DNA of 64,000 nt, from the NCBI GenBank assembly GCA_014529385.2, contig CM043968.1:25095013-25159012 (forward strand). The letters run 5' to 3'. Numbering within the stretch: position 1 is the first letter of the stretch; the number at the start of each line of letters is the position of its first letter. Made by a program: the position numbers and the translations under genes. Origin of the DNA: Adiantum capillus-veneris. Lineage: Eukaryota; Streptophyta; Polypodiopsida; Polypodiales; Pteridaceae. This document shows positions 50,392-61,879 of the stretch, piece after piece. The notes under the pieces were generated by a model. It saw only the letters and a program-made list of their open reading frames with translations. It was not told the DNA's origin and did not search any database.

Positions 50392-51370
50392 TTTTTTTTA
50401 GAATGCTAAAGTGAAGTTTCACCTTGCATAATTTTAGTAGATTTTACACACACACACACAACATATATGTTTTTTTTGCATTCTATTGTGTTAGGATACT
50501 AAAGTAAAGCTTCACCCTGCATAATTCTAATAAATTCTACACACACATATATATTAATTAGTTCTTTTTATTTCACCTTACATTTCACAACTTCACATGG
50601 CTTTACATTTTTTGCATTTTAGATTCCAATTAATGTTAACATTCAAAAAGTCTCTTTTATTACGCGGTTGCTGATCGAGTTTCCTCCTCATAAAGAAAAA
50701 AACCGGAAATATTAGCAAAAATTTTGAGATTTGCAAAATGTTTGGACGACTTTCTCACATATTTCATCCGTTTTTTGTTTACCATGGTTTGCAGCTAGCT
50801 AGTCTCGATTTTCAATAGGCTCAAGACTAAGCTGATGCAATCCTTTCCCAAACACTGATACCAGTTTAAACAATTTTATCACTTTCATATTGTTTTTGAA
50901 ATCTGTCGTGACCCTTGCACTTGTTATTTCACCTTTCATTACACATTGTGACATGTCTTGACTTCTCTTGCATTCTTTTGTTTTAGAATGTTAAAGTAAA
51001 GCTTCACCTTACATAATGCCAATAAATTTTACACACACACACACACACATATATATTGATGATTTCTTTTTATTTCACATTTCATTTCAGAGCTTCAAAT
51101 CCTTGAGTTTTTTCTATAACTTAATTCTAGTCCATATTCGAGAAAGTCTCTTTTATTAAGCGGTCATCGACCAAAGAAGCAAACCATAAATACTAGCAAA
51201 AATTTAAAATTTGCATGACTTTTGCACTATTTTCTCACATATTTCATCGATTTTTCTTCCCTTTACCATGGTTTGCAACATGCTAGTCTCAATTTTCAAT
51301 TGGCTCAAGGCTAAGCTGAGGCAATCCTTTCCCGAATACTGATTTTAGTTGAGCTCAACCTAATGATTTT
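50392..51370 (+). repeat. Diverged direct repeats 3' of the Helitron genes
   Basis: A phrase AGAATGCTAAAGTGAAG(T/C)TTCACC ... CATAAT, followed by an A/C-rich ACACACACA stretch, occurs near 50400, 50500 and 50990. A second phrase, CTCAAGGCTAAGCTGAGGCA and CTTTCCCGAA-like, occurs near 50820 and 51305 and is related to 16600, 25520 and 37580. The Helitron 3' end may lie here but no CTRR-plus-hairpin end could be fixed. Confidence 0.55.
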
Positions 51371-51429
51371 ATCACTTTCTTATTGTTTTAGAAAGCCACC
51401 TAACCCTTTCACTTGTTTTTTTCGCAAAA

Positions 51430-52200
51430 CTCACAATTGTGAGTGATTGTATTAGAATGCCACCAAAAAATTACAAATCAACCTCATACTCACGCCGAGC
51501 CTTAAGGGCCAAATGGTTACATCATTAAATCAGATAAGTATCTACTAACGAACTATTACCAAAAGCCCAATCCTTCAGACCGCAAGGTTTGAAAGAATGG
51601 TGAGGGTCGCCCTAAGCCAATCATTTGAGCTTTGCCCTTTTCCTAAGGAAACAAACATGAAATGGACTTGCTTTCTTGCACCATCTCTGAGAAGCTAGCC
51701 ACAAAGAGGATACTATCAAAGCCAGATGTCGTCTGTAGTCTTCCTCAAGATCCGTTCTTTAATTATTATTATTATAGAAAAACTTTTATTATAGAGGATA
51801 CTATCAAAGCCAGATGTCGTCTGTAGTCTTCCTCAAGATCCGTTCTTTTATTATTATTCTTGCACCATCTCTGAGAAGCTAGCCACAAAGAGGATACTAT
51901 CAAAGCCAGATGTCGTCTGTAGTCTTCCTCAAAATCCGTTCTTTTATTATTATTATTATAATTCGTGAGTGGATTGTATTAATTATACAATAAAATTACA
52001 GAGCCAACCTCAAGCTCTGATCGAACCTTGATGTGCATAAGTTTACAAACTAGATGCTTATCGTATCGCAATGAGGTCTATCACCACAAAATGTGAAAAA
52101 ACAAATATAGGTTTTACTTATTGTCTGTGAATAACACGGCATCGATAGTGCTAGACCAATCATTCAAGTATTGCAAAGGAGAAGAAAGTTTGGACTTTTG
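51430..52200. repeat. Dispersed repeat block B (copy 3) with internal triplication
   Basis: Matches 15250-15850 and 24160-24760. Inside it, a unit with CTATCAAAGCCAGATGTCGT and CTTCCTCAAGATCCG is present three times (about 51712, 51800, 51895), separated by ATT-rich spacers. Confidence 0.8.
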
Positions 52201-52204
52201 TGTA

Positions 52205-53080
52205 CGTGAATGTTTACTTTGTTAATTTTGTAGTTGTAATAAGGCCCAACCCATTAGAGGAAGCTTTTCGCATTCTTGAAAAGGCCACCAATGATCATCA
52301 CCTCTTTAGAATCTTGCTTCAAATAATCATTGTACTAGAGAACAAATGACTCCAAGGGCCTACAATCAACAATCAGGAATACAAAATATAAGCATCTCCC
52401 TAACTATGCCCTGTAACAAGACACTTGCTAGACAACAAAGAGGAAATGTATTTGAATACATAACGATTTGACACAACTTAGCCTTGCATAAAAGAAATAT
52501 GTCAACTTGTGGCACCCAGGGTCCATACAAAAGTACATTCCTTGATCAATTCCTCTTTTGTTTTTTTTTGTTTGGTAAATCTCACAATAAGAGAACCCAT
52601 TACATCAGCACCATACTCATGAATCCGAGCCATGACCACATATATTCCATTGAAGGGAACGGAATTGAAAGCTTGTCGATCTTCTTATGTACTCAAGTGG
52701 TTAGGTTCTACTACTATCACCATGTTTGGAAGGCCAAAAATGACCGTGTGTTTGCCTAGGATCTGCCTAGGATCTGTCACGAGCTAGCCATGCAAAGATC
52801 ATCTAAGCTAGCAAGATTATTATCCAGAGGATTGGAAAAAACAGAACCTCTGGGGAATGGAAGTGGATAACTCTTAGTGATCAATTCCTCTTTTCAAGTG
52901 GCAAGAAAAAAACACACTTCATTGCTTGAAGCACAATTGCTACCTCTTTCTAAGTCAATCACCCTTTATAAAGAGACAAAAGAATTGTTTCTTTTTCTTT
53001 TAAAAATCAATTGACTCTTTATAAATTCACAAACGAATAAACACATTTTAAAAACAATCATATCATTTTTGTTTTTGCAT
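52205..53080. repeat. Dispersed repeat block C (copy 2)
   Basis: Matches 34840-35760 with about 10 percent differences by eye; it lacks the 63-bp tandem duplication. No ORF of note. Confidence 0.75.
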
Positions 53081-53416
53081 TGATGTATCATCGGTGCTTA
53101 AGAGATAAGATTGCAACCTTACTCACACCCTATTGGGTGAGCTGTAAATCTTTTGTTCTCTTTTTAATATTTATACATTCCCACATGCTTACTGCGGTTA
53201 AAATCAAAATAAAAGGGCTAATAAAAAAAGAAATTGATTTTTCACTTGTAATTAGAATCTTGTTATTACAATTTTAAGGGCGATCAAGACTAAATTGGGA
53301 AGTCTTGAATGCAAATATAGGGACCCTCCTTTAAAATGGGTAGTCTGTACAAAGGGCTCAATGTAAGGAAATGTACTCCAATGTACATTCTTGTTTTATA
53401 TTTACAATACAAAGAA

Positions 53417-53467
<51 letters not shown>

Positions 53468-53504
53468 GGCACATCTCTTGGTAATATCTACATAATTAAC
53501 ATGC

Positions 53505-53557
<53 letters not shown>

Positions 53558-53563
53558 CCCCTC
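53081..53563. other. Downstream flank of the DnaJ gene with two GA tracts
   Basis: GA tracts at 53419-53464 and 53512-53556. The second ends 8 bp past the DnaJ stop codon, so on the gene's strand it is a CT tract in the 3' UTR. Otherwise nothing is recognised. Confidence 0.6.
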
Positions 53564-55012
53564 TTACAAAGCATGATTGATGTGGTTGGAGTAATCCATG
53601 GTGCCAGCACCTTCCCAGCCCATCCACTCTTCCCACTCCTCCCAATCCTCATCATACACTCCCATCATGGACTCTCCCACAAAAGGCTCCATAGCTATGG
53701 CCTCCGCATTTCCTTGTAGGCAATTCATTATGACCTACACAAAATCAACATATACAGTGTTAGAAAAAAACCGGGGTCTAGTGTATTTAACCGGTTGAAA
53801 TTATAAAATCCCGATTAGATTTTATAAGCTTGCCTTTTAAGAAAACCAGTAAATTTACACAAGTTTTAGTGTAATTACCGGCGAAAGCTTCAAATTTTGA
53901 CCTGAAAACCGGGAGAATTTCAAGTTTCCCCTTATTTTGATCGGTTAGAAAAAATGTATTTTTCTAGCCCTGAGCATATGTAGTCAACGATCTAACAACA
54001 TCAAATTAGCCCCCACATCATTACAACATGTGCAAACACCAAACAAGTTTCTGTTGCTAACGTATAATGAAAGTTATACGATAGAAATCGTTACAACACC
54101 TTATATGCATCAACCATGAGCTATGTATATGACTCACCTTATTCATGAGCATTACCTCCCTCATTGAGGAGGTCATCTACAATATATGTAGTGATCACAT
54201 GGGCTCAACAAAAGGATATTTTTAATCCCAAGATGGAAATTATTGGAGGACATCGTACGACAGCTTAGGCATCAAGTATGAGTTGTCTATGACTCCCCGT
54301 ATGGGTCACCTCCAATACATGTACCGATCACGTGGGTTCAACAGAAGGATATTTTTAATTTCAACTCACCTCCAATACATGTACCGATCACGTGGGTTCA
54401 ATAGAAGGATATTTTCAATAACTTTCTTTACAGAGGAGTATCATTTTAGGATCTTCCAAGGAAAAAATTACCGACAACTTGAATAGGAAAAGGATGTGGT
54501 ATAATCATGGAAAATTCAGAGATAATAAATACCCCTTGAATGCAAATAGTATAGTAGTTCTACATAGAGAGATCAATCAAAGACTCTTGAATCATTATCC
54601 AAATTTAATCTACCAAATAGATTGGTTTTACCTCATAGGCATTGTTGATTTGCATGAAATTGGTAGTGCAAGTGTCTCCTTTGCAGACATCCGGATGGAA
54701 CTGCATAAGAAAATGCAGTCAAATTGTGCCAACACAAAAAGCAACAAACATCTCGATTCTAATCAACCAATCATGTCTTGATTAAGAGGGCAGCAATCTG
54801 CAAAGACTAAATTAAACCTGCAATGCCAATTTTCTGTAAGCCTTCTTAATGTCCTGCTCCAAAGCGCCCTGCCACCGCGGGCCTAATCTTTGAAGGGCAA
54901 CGGAAGTGCTGCCAGGCATGTGATAACTAGCTCGAGGAAGAAAGTGATCACTGCGCTGATGGGTCTTTCGAGGCTCTGGGGTGATTTTGAGAGAACAACC
55001 GAATCTGCTCAT
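53564..55012 (-). CDS. J8: Chloroplast-type DnaJ (HSP40) protein, dnaJ 8-like, three exons
   Basis: Exons on the minus strand: 55012-54818, 54700-54632 and 53734-53564. Introns are GT...AG with phase 0 at both joints, giving 144 codons plus stop. Exon 1 ends ALEQDIKKAYRKLALQ (J-domain helix II). Exon 2 is FHPDVCKGDTCTTNFMQINN then AYE, holding the HPD motif that stimulates Hsp70 ATPase plus helix III. Exon 3 carries MGVYDEDWEEWEEWMGWEGA and DYSNHIN near the C-terminus, the signature tail of the small plant dnaJ 8 group (about 160 residues). The first 45 residues are basic and Ser/Arg-rich, as in a plastid transit peptide. J-domain helix I is poorly conserved (ALQRLG), so the exact start and first exon are uncertain; an upstream ATG (about 55066) runs into a stop. 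This is the only clear host gene in the window. Confidence 0.85.
53790..53960 (-). repeat. Inverted relative of the 40.4-41.1 kb repeat, inside DnaJ intron 2
   Basis: Read on the minus strand it shows the same order of phrases: GGGAAACTTGAAATTCTC, ACACTAAAACTTGTGTAAAT, GGCAAGCTT, ATCGGGATTT and AACCGGTTAAA. It lies between exons 2 and 3. Confidence 0.7.
54171..54426. repeat. 60-bp tandem repeat in DnaJ intron 2, with CACGTG boxes
   Basis: Two near-identical units (54306-54365 and 54366-54425) contain CCGATCACGTGGGTTCAA and AGAAGGATATTTT. A diverged third (about 54171-54230) has GATCACATGGGCTCAA. The CACGTG is a G-box core, perhaps fortuitous. Confidence 0.75.
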
Positions 55013-55265
55013 CAAACTGACGACCAATTTGTTGGGTTAAAACCCCTAGCTGCGATTAATCTTGGGCATGCCATCGTTAGGAAATCATTGAGCTAGGGGA
55101 GAATTGTGTGTGTGTGTGTGTGTGTGAGAGAGAGTGAGAGAGAGAGAGAGAGAGAGAGCGCTTGCCCAATTTGCTACAATTCTTGTATGATGAAGATGAC
55201 AAAAACACGACTCAATTCTGCTTGAAGCCGATCTCATCACTTTTTATGTAAATGGTAGGGCGCGC

Positions 55266-55355
<90 letters not shown>

Positions 55356-55360
55356 TAGTT
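55013..55360 (-). promoter_or_regulatory. Upstream region of the DnaJ gene with compound microsatellites
   Basis: Two (GT)n(GA)n tracts, 55106-55158 and 55267-55351, lie 94-340 bp upstream of the proposed start. On the gene's strand they are CT-then-CA tracts. CT tracts are common in plant 5' UTRs and core promoters; a role here is inference. No clear TATA box seen. Confidence 0.4.
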
Positions 55361-57633
55361 TTTTACTCAAATGCTAAGTAGGAAAGTCGGGTACATGCTT
55401 TATCCATCCTATCCATCCAAAAATGGTAGACCCAGTCATCAACAGATCTTATCAAGCACAAGTCGATTTGTCACTCATAATTCATCTACACCTACATCTA
55501 CTTCTACTTCTACATCTACATCTTTCTTCAAACTCTCATGAGGCTATAGAGACGGTTATTGGTAGGCCTCTCGCACCCAAAAAACAAGGTCGTCTACAGT
55601 AGAAGAAAGCACTCCCTTTGATTACCATAAGTAAGTGGGAATGTAATTAGGAGAAACCAAAAAATTTACAAATGTTACCCAACGGATTGTGTCTGGTTAG
55701 CAAAGTTAGCTAAGAACTTAGACTCACAAAACTGGTTCATGATAGGGGCTCCATATACAAAGGGGTATTTGACACTCTTAAACATCACCAAGAGTTCTAA
55801 GGAACATTGCCTTTGATTGATTGAACTTTCTCTACACTAATGATTGGGTTCAATCGTTTGTCCTTGTTTTCCATGTAAGGCTTGTTGATTCTCTTTCATC
55901 TTGTGCAGGTTGCAAGCCTCTAAAGAATGAAAGAGAAACAATACAATAAAATACGCTAGGAAGGCTTATTAGACTTCTCAAAATACAGACTTCTCAAGAA
56001 ACAATATTGAAGAATAAAAACATCAGAACACAAGCATTGAAACCACGAAGCGATGCTTGTGAAGCTTATATAATACATCAAATACAAAGGAGAAAAATGC
56101 AAAACTCTACTGCAAAACTGGGTGTCATGGTGGCTATTTAAGTTCTATCGAGCTCCCTCTCTCCCACCTCCTTCCCTTCCTCTATATTACAAATTTCCAA
56201 GAGCTCCCAAGGGGCCCATCCCATTGGACAATGGCCTCACAAAGGGAATCCAAAGTCAGAGAAGGCTGAGGACTGGGTGACAAGGTGCAAGCATGGCAGA
56301 GGACAAGGTGCAGTCATGGAGTTGGCGGCAACGGCAATGGTCATCACAATAAAATCCATATAAAAGCTTATGCATCGCATAGGCTTTCAAAGCTCGACGA
56401 TTACATGGCGAAGAAACCTCAAGCTTAAAATTGGAGCTTATTCTGAGCAGTGAGCGATATCATGCAACGGCTATGAGCTAACATGAAGGCATAATAACGA
56501 TGGAGCATGGCTCAAGTTGTAATTGTTGCTTGTTGCAGAGGTAGATTATGACCATAGAAGCTCGAACACAACGCCAAAAAATTTGATTTTGTTTGACAAA
56601 TTCTTTAAGAACGTGCTGAGTGGCTATGGCATGCAACAGAGATGTGCAATGCCATGGAAGTTTTTTTATACTTGTGCAATATAAGCCATCGAGGCACAAG
56701 CAAAGCTTGTGAAAATTACCATAGGAATTTTGCTTTGGAAAAATACAATGTGAGCAAAGAGCAAAGACCAGTTCGAAGACCACAATCAATGAAGGCTTGT
56801 CCAAGAAACGACCTCAATAAGAGTGCTCTCGGCAAGGTGGTCTCAAATGGAATCTCAAGCATGGCTAAGCTAAAACACGGGTTTGGTAAGGCCATAAAAA
56901 AGCCACCACGAGCAGGAATTTGAGCTCATTACCCCAATCACGACGTGATTTTGCATGGTGAAGCAAGGCTTCTACACATGTGAGGCATCCTGCATAGGCA
57001 AACTACACAACATGGGGACACAAATTCCGATGCCAAGGGCAATGATTCAAGCAAGTCAATAATAAGCAAGTTAAATTAAAATTTTACACTTTTAAGTTTA
57101 TTAAATCTTGTAGAATTTTCCACAAAGCCAACTTTGCAAGTAAAATTTTATTTTCTCAAGAAAGGTTTTGAAATTTTGATAGCTAAGTTTCTTTAGCTAT
57201 CTCCTTTCAACATTGGGCAATCTAAGGTACTTTTATGATTCCAATAAAAGGTACAATTTGACAAGTTCCATTATCTGTGAATAATCAACAAGGTCAATCC
57301 TATTTTTCCATGACATGTGCATGTTGGCAGAAGCACCTATTAGCTACTATGAACACAAAGGCTCCATCATGTTTTATCCTTTCGATGCATTTATGTGAAG
57401 CAAGGCTTCAATTTTAGGCATATTGCATAGAGGATTCAAAAGTTTGGAGTATGTTATCAGCATATGAGCTTAGGGGGACTTTGCAACGTGTCTAAATGAA
57501 ATTTTACTTGGTGTCAACATACATGGTACATAAGACATCTCTCAATCTATGAGCATGCATAGCTATGAGCCTAATTCAAGCAAGGACAACAAAATCAAAC
57601 TAAAATTCACTCTCAAGCAAGCCTTTACTTTTG
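55361..57633. other. Non-coding, repeat-derived, nothing recognised
   Basis: Short frames (for example 56804-56478 minus and 56642-56923 plus) have no recognisable features. The sequence has a recurring CAAGG(C/A)TT and TTGCATG texture also seen at 59.8-61.7 kb, so the two parts may belong to one old element. Confidence 0.4.
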
Positions 57634-57641
57634 AATTTCAA

Positions 57642-57885
57642 GCTCGGGGGGTCACTATGTATAGATTGTGTATATCACGTGCATTCGATGACTATTTGTA
57701 GAACTCCTTATATGTGAATTGTAGACAAATAAGATACACCCTTTTCCTATTCAAATTTGTAAAAATTTTTCCCAATTCCATTTTATGGGATCCTTCTGTA
57801 TATGAAAATGTGAGGAAAAAAATTTTAATAACTCCTTTTGCTGCACTCACGTGATAGTCACATAATAACTAAGTGACCCCCTAGA
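57642..57885. mobile_element. hAT-like MITE, copy 1 (244 bp)
   Basis: Terminal inverted repeats GCTCGGGGGGTCACT and (reverse) TCTAGGGGGTCACT, with an inner ATCACGTG on both sides. Flanked by 8-bp near-duplicates AATTTCAA (57634-57641) and GATTTCAA (57886-57893). An 8-bp target duplication and short G-rich TIRs fit a non-autonomous hAT element. No coding capacity. Confidence 0.75.
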
Positions 57886-58048
57886 GATTTCAAAACAACT
57901 TACTACAAAGAGGCAACATGGTTAGAGAATTTCAAGTTCTTCTTGTTTTTCTTTGTTTTAACTATTAATTTGGAAAAGATATTTTGCTTTGCAAAGCAAA
58001 GTGCTTTAAGGGATAGAACGAGAAACAAGGCTTCTACCCCATGCCAAA

Positions 58049-59006
58049 TGTTGACCGCTGGGTCAACAACATGACATAACTCAAGTTTCGTATCAAAGTC
58101 TTATCTTTTGCGAGTTATGAAATGCTACGGATTGTGGCTATAAACATCATTTGTAATGAGTAGTTATTCTAGTTTCGGAAGTCGGGGTGCAATGGCACTT
58201 CCAGATTGTAAATACAAAGCCATTTGACCCTTTCAACCCCATTTTTGGTTAAACCTAAGGTAGCCTTAGTATATAAGGTACCTAGGTCATTTTGTAAAAG
58301 AGGACTTTTATCATAATCAAAACTTTAGCGCTGCCGTCTACTGTGTGTGAGAGAGAAAGAGAGAGAGCGTGAGCTTCATTCTCTCGCTACGCCCGGCTCG
58401 CTCAACGCATTGGAGATCCGACTACACCATTGTTGTAGGCTCTAGGAGAGCTACGCGACAACGCCAAGCATTCCACGCAAGACGAAGCGCACACGCCGAC
58501 GTATCTATGAGATATTTGTGGCCGTAAGTGTATCAAACAATGTCTGTTTTCTGCTTGCTAGTAGTCTATAGAATCGTGGCGACATAAGCTACGCATAGGT
58601 ACTCATAAATTTTAGTTTCGGACACTTTCAAAATTCAGCTCTGTCATCCTACGCGTTTTTCGCATATGGGTTTAGAGTGAGGGTTTTGAGTGTAGAAGCT
58701 TAGGGACAGGTGTATCCTAGTGAGGGGATGGTGTTCCTTAAGTTTCGTATGAATCTGGCATGATTAGGTGAGTTACCTTCCGTATGTGTGTATGTGGCTA
58801 GGTGGTGTAGTTGAGTGCAGTGAGGTTCTTGATTGTGGTTTAGTTGGCCTTCCTCAGTGTTGTATGTGTAGGATGGTCTCAGCCTGACAAGCTTAAGAGA
58901 TTTCCTCCGTGTGCCTATCGTGTCATATGTGTCCTCGATTGACATTATGTTGATCTAGGTAGTGTTTGCATGCACTTCATGGGTGTGTGAGTCTTCCTGT
59001 CCAACA
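58049..59006 (+). mobile_element. Solo LTR (about 958 bp)
   Basis: Starts TGTTGACC, ends GTCCAACA, flanked by 5-bp CCAAA (58044-58048) and CCAAG (59007-59011), a target duplication with one change. A TATA box TATATAAGG lies at 58270-58278. No PBS follows the right end, so this is a solo LTR left by LTR-LTR recombination. Its end and the CATCCTACGCGT motif (58644-58655) relate it to the gypsy-type element at 1-3.7 kb. Confidence 0.75.
58270..58278 (+). promoter_or_regulatory. TATA box of the solo LTR
   Basis: TATATAAGG followed about 75 bp on by TGTGTGTGAGAGAG and a GC-richer R-like part. Confidence 0.45.
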
Positions 59007-59011
59007 CCAAG

Positions 59012-59466
59012 ATATTGCTCATTGATAGGATCAAGGGAAATGGTAGACAGGTTTGGGGCATTGAAAATATGTGATATGAGCTCATATTTTACGTATGGCA
59101 ATGTCGAATTGTGATGTGTCTATGCCAGTATACATCGTGCAAGGCACATACAATATTGACTCAAACTATCATTGAAGCCAAGAGTAAGGTGGAGTTAATT
59201 CCACTCAGTCATTGTTACACTTCCATTATAACACCAACTACTTCTTCAAGTACATCATTATCCGTCTACTGATCACGATGGATTCAACTCCATGTGATCT
59301 CCATATGCACTAGAATTGCACGATTCTTAAAGACAAGAAAAAATCTTATTTGTTTCCAATGATGTTTATTGATGTTTCTTCTATTGATGTTGTTGCAGGG
59401 GCTACTCATATAGTTGTAATCTTCTACTCAATAGCAATTGAGGCTTACATATATTTGCTTCTGTTT
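59012..59466. other. Unassigned DNA between solo LTR and MITE
   Basis: No gene or repeat recognised. Confidence 0.4.
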
Positions 59467-59474
59467 GTTGCATA

Positions 59475-59483
59475 CGAGAGGGG

Positions 59484-59518
<35 letters not shown>

Positions 59519-59782
59519 GGGGGGGGGGGGGGGGGGGGGGGGGGGACACTATGTATAAATTATGTATATCATGTGAAGTCGAGGACTATTTATAAAATTC
59601 CTTATTCTGTGAATTTTTGAAAAGTAAAATATATCCTTTTTCTATTCAATCTGTCATTTTTTTTTTCAAATTTTACTTTATGATACCCTTTTGTATGTAA
59701 AAATGTGGGAAAAATAAAAGTTAATAACCCCTTCTACTGCACTCACGTGATACTCACATTGTTATTAAGCGACCCCTCTGAG
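59475..59782. mobile_element. hAT-like MITE, copy 2, with poly-G expansion in the left TIR
   Basis: Perfect 8-bp duplications GTTGCATA at 59467-59474 and 59783-59790. TIR ends CGAGAGGGG and (reverse) CTCAGAGGGG. The internal sequence from ACACTATGTATAAATT to GATACTCACATTG matches copy 1. The left GGGGG of the TIR has grown into 59480-59545, 66 nt of G with one A and one T. Confidence 0.85.
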
Positions 59783-59790
59783 GTTGCATA

Positions 59791-60011
59791 TGATTGTTGT
59801 CATGCCAAGGGCAATGTCCGGTGGTCAAGGACCAAGCCCAAGGGGCCGGCTGCAAGTGTGGATAGGGAATGAGGCCCAAGGGGGCTATTTTAATGGGAGG
59901 TTCATTCCAGGAAATTCCACCAAGGGCCTCACACTGGTATCAAAGCTCAGGGAGGGAAAAGGCTATGGAGGAGGGGGGAGACAGGTTGCATGGCATTGCA
60001 TGTTGTAGTGT

Positions 60012-60051
<40 letters not shown>

Positions 60052-61879
60052 GTGTGTCGTTCATGGAAGTCTTGAAGCCATGAGCAAGAGGTACGAGCAG
60101 GCCAGTCGGGTGATCACCCACTTGTATAGGGAAGAAGGTGAAAGGGAACAGCATGGCGGGCTGCAAGAACGGTTGCTTGCACACACATGGTGGGGTGTTG
60201 ACCTGCACAAAATTTTGCATGACTGGGTTCGTTGGGAGCGCCTCCTCATGGGCAAAAAATCACGATGCAGCGTTGTCAGTAGCCGAAGCCAAGATGGCGC
60301 GCTCTCTCCCTCTTTCTTCTCCTGCGCAAGCGGCCGCTACCATCGCTACTACAGGGAATTGTTTTTTTTTTTTGTTGGCCTTCACACTTGGCCAAGGGCT
60401 AAGGACTTTGTGATTTAAGTGATTAAGCACCCATTCCCCCATGATGCTTTCGAGCTGGTTGGGAGCAGGGGCTTCAGATTGCACGAGCATCCCTTCAACA
60501 ATTTTTTTGGTTCTTTGGACAGGATTGCCTTGGATTCGACACACCATCTCAGCTCCACGATTGTCGCAATTTTGACAAGGCATCAACTTGTCAAGGCATG
60601 CAATCAACATGATATCTACAACACTCATTTGAACGGGAAGGAATTAGCATCATGCCAACGGCAAGCAACAATCGGCACAACATGCAAGGCTGCAAATAAG
60701 TTACAAGACTTTGGCTAAGCACGAAGAGAAGATTGGTAGCCACAGCCTCAAGCATGGTTACTGGCACGACCATTTTTTATGGCATGGCACGATTGCTACC
60801 GATAGAAAATTCAAGCTGAAGGTACATTTTGTTCATCAAATTCAGATAGTTAGTGCCTGTTGAAATTTTATACTTTCCATATGGAGTGCTACTCGACACG
60901 ATCGGGAAACGCCAATCTCAATTGGACACAAGGTCGTATATGGGTGTCTCATCCATGCAAGGACCATAAGATCAAAGAACAGATCCATATGTGGCTACTC
61001 ATGATGACAATAGAATATGACTCCTATGAAACTATTCACAAGCAAGGCTTGTGTAGCCAAAGAGGCTAGAACAAGGTTAGAAATTCTTTGATTTATTTAT
61101 AGGCTAATTTGATCTAGAGCTTTTTGCAAAAGATAGCACCGCTATATCTACAAGCCGTTGCTGACATTTCCAAGTTTGGGCATGTACCTTTAACTTGGTT
61201 TGGATACATGCATGGCATGTCATCATATCTAGATTAAGGAGCAAGGCTCCATACAGGCATACTTGAAAACCTGCATCCTCCTCAATTGGCAAGTATAGGC
61301 AAGACTTTTCACGTGTAAGTAAAGGTATTTGGCAGGGCCGACTAGTGATGGCAATTCCAGAATCTGGCAGACATTTTTGTTTGGATTTAAATTCTGGCTA
61401 GGGCATGGATCCTCGGCAACATGTTTTTGCACTTACGTGATCACGACAATAGTTCTTGGCGTCGCACATATTCTACATCTACGAGACATTCTGCATCAAC
61501 ATTATATCAAAAGGGCTATGAGTCTGCCACTAAGGACGATTGAAATTTACGAAGCAAGTCAGTACGTAAGTTACTCTTTACAACTTTGAACTAAGCTTGC
61601 ACCAATTTTTATCATGCACACTTGACAAGCAAAGGTTGCTTAGGTTAAGCAGAGCTTGACCACGGGATAACTACTTTTTCTACTCTATTCACTCACATTA
61701 TTGATAAATCTAAGGATTATCAATATGAACTATGAATCGGTAAGGCCCGTCTTTCAAGACAGTTTGACAAGGTTGATTCTCTTTTGTTTTAACATACATA
61801 CTTGTTTGCTATGAGAATTCAGGCACTTTCGGGTCTATCTCCTAAAAGCTTCCCACGTTTGAAATATGCTAGTAGCATA
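59791..61879. other. Non-coding, nothing recognised
   Basis: A CT tract lies at 60013-60053. Several short frames exist on both strands without family features. Recurring (A/C)AAGG(G/C)C and TTGCATG words resemble 56.3-57.6 kb. Confidence 0.4.

Noticed and set aside
55013-55075. Upstream ATG (about 55066, minus strand) as DnaJ start
   Set aside because: Its frame reaches two stops after about 20 codons and is not the frame of the J-domain.
59350-59620. Glycine-rich protein frames
   Set aside because: They come from the poly-G tract in the MITE TIR.
60419-60718. 99-codon plus-strand frame and the overlapping minus frame
   Set aside because: No family features and no splice support; the region looks like old repeat DNA.
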